From Fermentibacter danicus (GTDB taxonomy: Bacteria > Fermentibacterota > Fermentibacteria > Fermentibacterales > Fermentibacteraceae): a stretch of DNA of 10,817 nucleotides. The notes beneath the pieces were generated by a model, which worked only from the letters and a program-made list of their open reading frames with translations, was not told the DNA's origin and made no database searches. The translations under genes were made by a program, and so were the position numbers. Positions 1 to 4,855 of this stretch are shown one piece after another (the stretch's first letter is position 1; each line of letters opens with the position of its first letter). The DNA lies in contig LKHB01000146.1 in NCBI GenBank assembly GCA_001618615.1, forward strand, positions 1-10,817, written 5' to 3'.

Positions 1-13
1 AGAGGAGCTAGAG

Positions 14-1019
14 ATGCTGGAGCAGGAAACCAGGGAACTCCTCCTTTCGGCGCGCGATCGCGCGGCCGCATCCGGCGTCAGGGCCACCTTCGTCCTGCAC
101 CGCGAGAAGAGCCATCTGATGAGAATCGGCAACAACAGCGTATCGTTGAACACCAGCGAGGAGCTGACACGGCTCGACGTCAGGGTCATCGACGGCAGGC
201 GGGAGGGTACGCATACCAGTCTCGGCCATCTGACCGGGAGAGAGTACGTGGACGAGGCCCTCGCCATCGCGGCGGCGAAGGCGAAGGTCGCCGTGCCGAA
301 GGACTACGAGCCCATCCAGGAGTGCGTCGAGGAGAACATCGACGAGGCGGACCAGGACGACCCCGCACTCGCCGGCCTCGATCCGTCCGTTAAGAGCGGG
401 ATCTACGCCGAAGTCATCGATGCGCTGGGGAAGAACTACAACTTCTCCGGATCGTGGTCCAGCGGCAGGACCGAGATCTACCTGGTCTCGACCTGCAACT
501 CCAACGAGGCCTGTCACTCGGGAACCGACCAGAGGTTCACCGTGGTTCTGAAGCATNNCATCTCGGTGGTGGACGACCCGGGCGACGATCTCACGTTCCG
601 GTTCGGCTTCGACAGGGCCGGCAGGAGGCGCAGGCCCTTCCCGGTAATCGACGGGGGGAACCTGGCGGGCCTGATGTACGACCTGGGAACCGCCGCGAAG
701 TACGGACGCGCCCAGACNNCTCGTCATCCCGGCCCTCCACTACATGAACCTGCCCAACATGAGCAAGGGAATAATCACGGGAAGCTCCAGGTTCTGCGCG
801 ACCATCGCCATGGACGGCGTGGTGACGGCGCCGATATTCTCCACCAGGCTGACGGACTCGTTCCGGAACATCTTCGGCGACGTAGCGGCAGTCTCGCCCC
901 GCAGGGTCTCCGTGAACCTGTCGAGCACCTACGGGAGAAGAGCTCCGGTTGCCGCAGGCGTGCCATCCTACATGGTATGCCGGAACGTGCGGATGACGGA
1001 CTGCGCAGACAGCTTCTGA
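14..1019 (+). CDS. TldD/PmbA-family metalloprotease-like protein, interrupted by two assembly gaps
   Basis: Family members are TldD/TldE-type proteases or peptide-maturation factors. The N-terminal part (frame from 14) has the family opening, including RIGNNSVSLNTSEELTRLDV and VIDGRREGTHTS, and runs to FTVVLKH before the N run at 557-558. After it, in the same frame, comes SVVDDPGDD then a VIDGGNLAGLMYD / TAAKYG segment typical of the C-terminal domain. At the second N run (718-719) the frame shifts: LVIPALHYMNLPNMSKG, TGSSRFCA and RLTDSF lead to a stop at 1017-1019. AGGAG six bases before the ATG at 14 supports the start. About 335 codons are visible against roughly 450-480 usual. The piece missing at the first gap is where TldD proteins carry the HExxxH metal site, so its absence here is probably an assembly effect and not loss of function. 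Whether it is TldD or TldE cannot be settled. Confidence 0.85.
557..558. other. Assembly gap (NN) inside tldD-like gene
   Basis: Two undetermined bases. The frame is the same on both sides, but the protein jumps from FTVVLKH to SVVDDPGDD, skipping the family's central region. The gap length is therefore not the true distance; tens to about a hundred residues are probably absent (estimate from family length). Confidence 0.85.
718..719. other. Assembly gap (NN) with frame change inside tldD-like gene
   Basis: The frame moves from that of 14 to that of 720 here. The protein goes from TAAKYGRAQT to LVIPALHYMNL, and the expected linking segment of the family is lacking. Confidence 0.85.
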
Positions 1020-1034
1020 CCTGTCCGGGTTTCA

Positions 1035-1063
1035 GGGGGGCGCCTAGCCGAAGGGCGCCCCTC
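1035..1063 (+). terminator. GC-rich hairpin after the tldD-like gene
   Basis: GGGGCGCC (1037-1044) pairs perfectly with GGCGCCCC (1054-1061) across a 9-base loop, and the stem can be extended outward through 1035/1063. It begins 16 bases after the stop codon at 1019. No T-run follows directly, so it is at best a weak or factor-assisted terminator, or an mRNA 3'-end stabiliser. Confidence 0.45.
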
Positions 1064-1269
1064 CCGCCGGATCCCGGCCTATTTCCTTCAATCGCTGACC
1101 GCCCCTGAGCCTCCGGTCATTCCGGCACGGCCGAAGAAGACAGAGAGCGGGGTACCGGACCGTGGGTTGTCCCGGGCCGTTCTCCACACACGGCGCAGAG
1201 ACAACGGCGGATTCGTTCCCGGCGGGTGACGCGCCTATACGCGGATGGTTCTGTCGAGGCAGTCGGTAA
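1064..1269. other. Intergenic stretch without a recognised gene
   Basis: Lies between the hairpin after the tldD-like gene and the RhuM fragment. Open frames exist on both strands (for example an 81-codon one on the minus strand), but none has recognisable motifs or a ribosome-binding site. It could be decayed accessory sequence. Confidence 0.5.
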
Positions 1270-1386
1270 GACCCGGAGGCAACTGTCAAGAAATACTTGA
1301 CAGTTCGCTCGGAGGGCTCGCGGATGGTCAGGCGACCGCTCGATTATTACAACCTTGACATGATCATTGCGGTGGGATACCGGGTC
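1270..1386 (+). pseudogene. RhuM-family (COG3943) protein fragment
   Basis: Reading from 1270, just after an in-frame TAA at 1267-1269, the frame gives DPEATVKKYLTV, then SEGSRMVRR, then YYNLDMIIAVGYRV, ending near 1386. This is the diagnostic core of RhuM/virulence-associated proteins (known pattern roughly 'ATVK-x-x-LTV ... EG-x-R ... YNLD-x-IIaVGYRV'). The full-length family is over 300 residues. About 39 remain, with no start codon or ribosome-binding site. The match stops where the direct repeat begins; beyond it the frame reads unrelated residues to a TAA at 1420-1422. Upstream of the TAA nothing in this frame resembles the family. It is a decayed accessory gene and its function here is gone. 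Confidence 0.7.
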
Positions 1387-1419
1387 AGCATCAGCAGCTT
1401 GCCCGCTGCATGCGGTTGT
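1385..1419. repeat. Left direct repeat flanking the toxin-antitoxin module
   Basis: The 26-bp core 1394-1419 matches 2051-2076 at 24 of 26 positions; from 1385 the match is 30 of 35. It can fold into an imperfect hairpin: GCAT (1388-1391), a two-base bulge CA, GCAGC (1394-1398), loop TTGCCC, GCTGC (1405-1409), ATGC (1410-1413). Its last base is the first base of the toxin stop codon (1419-1421, minus strand). Confidence 0.75.
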
Positions 1420-1757
1420 TAACCTCCGATGATTTCATTCAACCCAGCCACCACCCTGGCCAGATTCTCCGGAGAAAGCCTTGTGATCCTCTCTCCCATG
1501 CGCTGGACCGACAAGGTTCTGATCTGGTTGATCTTGACCCATGATCTCTTAGGCAGTTCCTCGTTTTCCAGACTCAAGGTCAAAGGGAAGCCTGCTCGTG
1601 GTTCCTGACTTGTTATGGCAACGGCGATTACGGTTCCTGAACGGTCGTTGAAGACGTCGCTGCTCAGGATCAGTACAGGTCTCCGTCCGGACCGCTCATG
1701 TCCAATGGTCGGATTCAGATCCGCCCAGATGACATCGCCTCTCAGTATCGCGGCCAT
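1419..1757 (-). CDS. MazF/PemK-family endoribonuclease toxin
   Basis: 112 residues, normal length for MazF/PemK. The family cleaves mRNA at short sequence motifs in the cytoplasm and is held inactive by its antitoxin. The N-terminus RGDVIWADLNPTIGHERSG followed by RRPVLILSSDVFN is the family signature; the catalytic-site arginine is expected in the GRRPV segment. ITSQEPRAGFPLTL, then LPKRSWVKINQIRTLS and MGERI, match the second half, including the conserved Ser/Thr region. The ATG at 1757 lies inside the antitoxin's last codons (16-bp overlap), with no strong ribosome-binding site of its own, so its translation is probably coupled to the antitoxin. The stop touches the left direct repeat. No truncation or missing core motif is seen, so the toxin looks intact. 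Confidence 0.93.
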   Translation of the reverse strand: MAAILRGDVIWADLNPTIGHERSGRRPVLILSSDVFNDRSGTVIAVAITSQEPRAGFPLTLSLENEELPKRSWVKINQIRTLSVQRMGERITRLSPENLARVVAGLNEIIGG

Positions 1758-1984
1758 GATTCGTTCTCATAACTCATGCCTTCCTCGGCGATGGCAATTT
1801 CCTGCTCAGGGTCGAGCTTGGAGCACTCCCTGGCCAGCCGCGAGCCTGATGTTCTTTCCAGGAGGTCTTGTACAGCCTCCTGAATGGCTCCGCTCCGACT
1901 GGGGTACCGAGCTACCGATACGAGTTCATCAAGTTGCCTTAGCATAACCTCGCTGAGACTGATGGCGATCTTTGCTTTTCTCAT
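1742..1984 (-). CDS. Ribbon-helix-helix (CopG/MazE-type) antitoxin
   Basis: 80 residues from the ATG at 1984. GGAGGT (minus strand of 1991-1996), six bases upstream, decides this start over the in-frame ATG at 2014, which lies inside the operator palindrome. The N-terminal half (KAKIAISLSEVMLRQLDELV, then YPSRSGAIQEAVQDLLE) is a ribbon-helix-helix DNA-binding domain: a short beta strand, then two helices with the SRSxAIxEA turn. The C-terminal tail (LDPEQEIAIAEEG, then ESWPRY) matches the toxin-binding tail of MazF-partner antitoxins, which often ends in WPxY. It probably binds the toxin dimer and represses its own promoter. First gene of the two-gene operon. Confidence 0.92.
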   Translation of the reverse strand: MRKAKIAISLSEVMLRQLDELVSVARYPSRSGAIQEAVQDLLERTSGSRLARECSKLDPEQEIAIAEEGMSYENESWPRY

Positions 1985-1996
1985 CGATTCACCTCC

Positions 1997-2017
1997 GGTA
2001 TTACCATTGGTCATACC
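1997..2017 (-). promoter_or_regulatory. Palindromic operator candidate of the toxin-antitoxin operon
   Basis: GGTATTACC, spacer ATT, GGTCATACC (plus strand) form an inverted repeat with 8 of 9 arm positions paired. It lies 12 bases upstream of the antitoxin ATG, directly before its GGAGGT. Position and symmetry suit binding by dimers of the ribbon-helix-helix antitoxin; autoregulation is known for the family but is inferred here. Confidence 0.6.
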
Positions 2018-2031
2018 TTCGGATTTGTCAA
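2003..2031 (-). promoter_or_regulatory. Promoter candidate for the toxin-antitoxin operon
   Basis: A perfect TTGACA -35 box is read on the minus strand at 2031-2026. At the standard 17-base spacing the -10 position holds only AATGGT (2008-2003); TAATAC is present but 22 bases away. The -10 region overlaps the palindrome, as expected for a repressed promoter. The -35 is convincing, the -10 is not. Confidence 0.4.
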
Positions 2032-2041
2032 AGGTAAACGC

Positions 2042-2076
2042 TCACTATCGGCAGCTTGCCTGCTGCATGCCGTTGT
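2042..2076. repeat. Right direct repeat flanking the toxin-antitoxin module
   Basis: Second copy of the repeat; the core 2051-2076 differs from 1394-1419 at two positions. It forms GCAGC (2051-2055), loop TTGCCT, GCTGC (2062-2066), extended weakly by 2046-2048 with 2067-2069, including a T-G wobble. It lies just outside the toxin-antitoxin promoter, so promoter, antitoxin and toxin all sit between the two copies. Confidence 0.75.
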
Positions 2077-2109
2077 CGGCCCCGGTTGTCGGTTTTGAAG
2101 CGGGACTGC

Positions 2110-2217
2110 GCGTAGCTCCACCATGTCCCTGTAACTCTTCAGGTATTCCTCCTCGTACTTCACGGTTCGCCGGAGCCGTTCGACCATCACGTTGTCCAGC
2201 GCTCGACCATTCCCACC
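2110..2217 (-). pseudogene. IS3-family transposase C-terminal fragment
   Basis: The minus strand from 2217 reads GNGRALDNVMVERL, then RRTVKYEEEYLKSYRD. This is the end of the DDE integrase core of IS3-family (IS150-like) transposases, known pattern 'GRALDNvfvERLWRtvKYEevYL', where the E of VERL is the catalytic glutamate. Only about 36 codons are recognisable of roughly 270-300. The usual W of ERLWR is R here. Downstream the frame stays open but loses similarity: the expected YN-x-x-RPH block is missing. No intact IS ends were found. It marks past insertion-sequence activity next to the toxin-antitoxin cassette. Confidence 0.75.
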
Positions 2218-2545
2218 GACAGGCGGCCTCCCGAAGCAGGGGTCGGGGTCCGTTCAAAACAGGGCCGGGAGCGGAATCCGATGCTCTCCCGGCCCTCATG
2301 CAAGGCATTACTCCTGAAATCAAGACAAGCACCCGGCCTCAAACCCCTTGAAACCCCGAAAACCGGCTGCCTCCAAGGGGCTGGTGAAAAATCCGGGCTG
2401 GACGGAAGCCGCGAGCCGGTTCCAAACAGCCGGCCGTCGCTGTAATGAGGATGTGTCGCGACTTGCCCCGGAATGCCTTGTCCGGGGTGAGTGAAATGGG
2501 TGCGGTCTGAAGGCTCCTGGGGCTATGCCGTCCGCCCGGTAAAGG
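2218..2545. other. Intergenic stretch with hairpins but no recognised gene
   Basis: About 330 bases between the transposase fragment and the end of the radical SAM gene. It holds the strong hairpin at 2261-2296 and a smaller one, CCCCGGA (2466-2472) with TCCGGGG (2481-2487). Open frames here lack motifs and ribosome-binding sites. It is probably remnant accessory DNA plus the 3' region of the radical SAM transcript. Confidence 0.5.
2255..2296 (-). terminator. Rho-independent-like terminator, minus strand
   Basis: AGGGCCGGGAG (2261-2271) pairs perfectly over 11 bp with CTCCCGGCCCT (2286-2296), with a 14-base loop. On the minus strand the stem is followed by GTTTTGAAC, a short T-run; on the plus strand it is not. 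It could end transcription from the radical SAM gene (250 bases upstream) or insulate the toxin-antitoxin operon. Confidence 0.55.
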
Positions 2546-3648
2546 TCAATCCTGCGTGGCCTTCCCCATGGCGATGCCGCGCACTACCATGGCCGCCTTG
2601 TGGACTGCCAGGCCCGGATTCCTGACGAGATCCTGCGCCCAGTTCTGGATGTTTCGGAAACTGGTCATCTTCCTCCAGCTCCTGTAGCGCTCGATCTTGT
2701 GCTTCCACCCGACGACTCCGTCTATCGTCATGTAGGGCAGCCTCATGTTCATTATCTCGTTCGCGCGGTTCCTGGCCGGGTCCAGAAGCTCCGGATTCGT
2801 GTCGTTCGCCAGGTAGCCGTTTTCCTTCGCCCATTTGTGGATGTAGCGCCCCGGTATGGCTGTGGAGAAATAGACGATGATGTCGTCGGGCTTCAGGCGC
2901 TTCAGCAGCCTGTAGGTCATCTCCAGGTCCTCTTCTGTCTCCAGCGGGAACCCGATCATCAGGTTGGCCGTGGCCTCCACCCGGAACTCCCTGCACCAAG
3001 CGAAGGCCTCGACGGCCTGCTCGGGGGTTGTGCCCTTGTCATAGAACTCCAGGATCTTCGGGCTGCCGCTCTCTATGCCGAAGCTGATGCAGTGGCAGCC
3101 GCTCTCCGACATGACGCGCACCTTGTCCCGTGTGACGGTGTCCACGCGGCTGTTGCAGTGCCATTTCAGAGTGATTCCGGCATCCTTCACGCCGTCGCGG
3201 AACCGCTCGAACCAGGGCGTGGGATGCATCGTGATCGTGTCGTCCTTGAAGAAGATGCGCAGATGCTTCTCCGACCGCAGTTCCGACAGCTCGATTATCT
3301 CGCTGACGACGTCTTCCGCCCCGCGGAACCTTATCCCGCCTCCGAAGATCAGGTCGGTGCTGGGCTTGCAGTAGGTGCACCTGAACGGGCAGCCCCTGGT
3401 CGTCACCATGCCGTACTCCGCGAGGCCGTTCGCGAAATAGGCGTCGTAGTCGACGAGGTCGCGGGCGGGATGGGGGATCGAGTCCAGATCGCGGATAACG
3501 GGTCTTCTNNGCAGAAGGAGTAGTCCACGAAACGAACCTCGTGCCCCGCTTCGCGGAGGACCGAAGCCAGTATGAGCTGGCCGACCGGCTCGGCAAGCCC
3601 GTTGTACTCGACCCACTGGAACCTGGGGTAGACCAGAGCGACTTTCAT
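2546..3648 (-). CDS. B12-binding-domain radical SAM protein, N-terminal domain collapsed by an assembly gap
   Basis: The start is ATG at 3648 with AGGTGA seven bases upstream. The first 46 residues (MKVALVYPRFQWVEYNGLAE, then EPVGQLILASVLREAGHEV) are the opening of a cobalamin-binding domain. At the N run (3509-3510) the frame changes and the protein resumes at RRPVIRDLDSIPHPARDLVDY, the usual linker before the radical SAM barrel. The CxxxCxxC cluster motif, in TTRGCPFRCTYC (3368-3391), binds the 4Fe-4S cluster that cleaves S-adenosylmethionine. Later blocks FKDDTIT, FGIESGSPKIL and NLMIGFPLETEEDL are typical of the BchE/methyltransferase-like class. About 80-90 residues of the B12 domain are probably missing at the gap. 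The substrate is unknown. Diverges from the geranylgeranyl-reductase-family gene. Confidence 0.85.
3509..3510. other. Assembly gap (NN) with frame change inside radical SAM gene
   Basis: Between VRFVDYSFC (frame of 3648) and RRPVIRDLD (frame of 2546) most of a Rossmann-like B12-binding domain is absent. The true gap is therefore larger than two bases, or the joined pieces were wrongly merged. Confidence 0.85.
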
Positions 3649-3678
3649 CGATCACCTTCCTGGAAGCCTTGTTCGCTT

Positions 3679-3708
3679 ATTATAACGACAGGGGAGTCGT
3701 ACTGTCTG
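3679..3708 (-). promoter_or_regulatory. Promoter candidate for the radical SAM gene
   Basis: On the minus strand a perfect TATAAT (3684-3679) sits about 31 bases before the ATG, preceded at 18 bases by CAGACA (3708-3703), 4 of 6 to TTGACA. An inverted repeat CGACAG (3686-3691) / CTGTCG (3706-3711) covers the same interval and could be an operator for this divergent region; that is inference. Confidence 0.45.
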
Positions 3709-3736
3709 TCGCAGGAATCCACAACCGGGAGGATGC

Positions 3737-4855
3737 GTGGAGCGTTTCGATGCGATCGTCTGCGGGGGAGGGCCGGCGGGCGCATGTGCGGCCTGGCGGC
3801 TGGCCTCGGCCGGCGCATCATGCCTCGTAATCGGTCACGGGGTTCCCGGCGGCAAGGTGTGCGGGGGAGCGCTCGGGACGAGGGCTAAGAAGCACCTGAT
3901 CTCCTCCGGGATGCTCTCCGCGGATGACCTGTCCCGGCTTTCCCTGAGGGAGCAGCCATCGATGACCTGCTTCCACGGGTATGAGCCCCTGAGAGCGTTC
4001 ACGTCGCCGGGAGATCCGATCACGATGATCGACAGGCTCTCCTTCGACGCCTTCCTGCTCGACAGGGCGGAGCGCGCCGGCGCCGTCGTCCTCTGGGATG
4101 ATCCGGTGGCGGCGGTTCGGGATGGCGGCGGCAGGGTCGAGACGCGTTCGGGGAACACATTCGCCGCTGGAGCGACCATAGGGGCCGATGGAGCCGCCGG
4201 CCCCGTCGGGATGTCGTTCCGCCCTCCCGGCCGCAGACACCCCGCGGGAGTGGCGCTGGAATGCTTCATCGGGATGCCGTCGGGGTTCCCGGAAGAGATC
4301 GGGATCCATTTCGGCCTGACCGATTACGGGTATGCATGGGTCTTCCCGAGGCGCGACGACGTGTGCGTGGGGATCGGCAGCCTGGGCGGCAGGGCGTCGC
4401 CCCCGGCGCTACTGGAGGCTCTGGAGCGCCTGATGCGTCGACTCGGCCTTGAGCCGCCCGGAAGAGGTGCCTTGAGGGCGGCTCCGATCCCTTCCGGGCG
4501 CCCGTCGCGGAAGCTGGGAGCCGGAAGGGTGTTTCTGGCCGGAGATGCGGCGGGTCTCACGGACCGGCTCACGGGCGAGGGGCTGAGCCATGCCGTGGAG
4601 AGCGGCTTTCTCGCAGCGGAGGCGGTCATCTCCGGCTGGGACAGGAAGCGTCTCTCCAGGACGGCACTTCGAGGCTGCCTGGGCATAGTCCGCGAGTCCT
4701 GCCTGGCCAGACACCTCGTGTATCACCCGCTGTTCAGGAACCGCGCGATGAGAGGGCTGAGGGAGAACGCGAAGTTCTTCGAGGGCTACTGGGGACTCGT
4801 TTCCGGCAATACGGGCTACGCGGGTATGCTCGCCGGCTTCCTCAGGAGGAAGTGA
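3737..4855 (+). CDS. Geranylgeranyl-reductase-family FAD-dependent oxidoreductase
   Basis: 372 residues from GTG 3737, with GGGAGG four bases upstream. Members reduce isoprenoid double bonds (chlorophyll side chain, archaeal lipids, menaquinone) with FAD. Order of motifs: FDAIVCGGGPAGACAAWRLA (GxGxxG dinucleotide fold, residues 4-23); GGKVCGGAL (38-46), the family's cysteine-containing signature; DRLSFDAFLLDRA; YGYAWVFPRRDDVCVGIGS (the family's 'G-Y-x-W-x-FP' block); GRVFLAGDAAGLTDRLTGEG (about 262-281), the second FAD contact. The acidic residue that normally ends the second beta strand and binds FAD ribose is glycine here (LVIGHG, residue 33). No signal peptide or membrane helix is obvious. 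Its 3' end overlaps the transketolase gene tail-to-tail by 14 bases. Family assignment is secure, substrate is not. Confidence 0.9.
   Translation: MERFDAIVCGGGPAGACAAWRLASAGASCLVIGHGVPGGKVCGGALGTRAKKHLISSGMLSADDLSRLSLREQPSMTCFHGYEPLRAFTSPGDPITMIDRLSFDAFLLDRAERAGAVVLWDDPVAAVRDGGGRVETRSGNTFAAGATIGADGAAGPVGMSFRPPGRRHPAGVALECFIGMPSGFPEEIGIHFGLTDYGYAWVFPRRDDVCVGIGSLGGRASPPALLEALERLMRRLGLEPPGRGALRAAPIPSGRPSRKLGAGRVFLAGDAAGLTDRLTGEGLSHAVESGFLAAEAVISGWDRKRLSRTALRGCLGIVRESCLARHLVYHPLFRNRAMRGLRENAKFFEGYWGLVSGNTGYAGMLAGFLRRK

Noticed and set aside
1044..1289. 81-codon open frame on the minus strand between the tldD-like gene and the RhuM remnant
   Set aside because: No motif, no ribosome-binding site, and it overlaps both the hairpin and the RhuM-like fragment.
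1281..1305. Perfect 10-bp inverted repeat AACTGTCAAG / CTTGACAGTT with five-base loop, looking like an operator
   Set aside because: It lies entirely within the RhuM-like coding remnant and encodes the family's conserved ATVKKYLTV stretch, so coding constraint explains it. It also has no gene positioned to be controlled by it.
1385..2076. CRISPR array or regular tandem repeat
   Set aside because: Only two copies, separated by more than 600 bases that encode a complete toxin-antitoxin operon.
2045..2332. 95-codon minus-strand frame next to the right direct repeat
   Set aside because: It runs out of frame across the IS3 transposase fragment and the terminator hairpin and resembles nothing known.
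2380..2450. GGTGAAAAATCCGG and neighbouring CCGG-rich inverted segments, reminiscent of insertion-sequence ends
   Set aside because: No matching partner end or target duplication could be found in the window, so an IS boundary cannot be supported.
2600..3523. 307-codon open frame on the plus strand opposite the radical SAM gene
   Set aside because: Antisense shadow; the minus strand carries the conserved iron-sulfur motif and family blocks.
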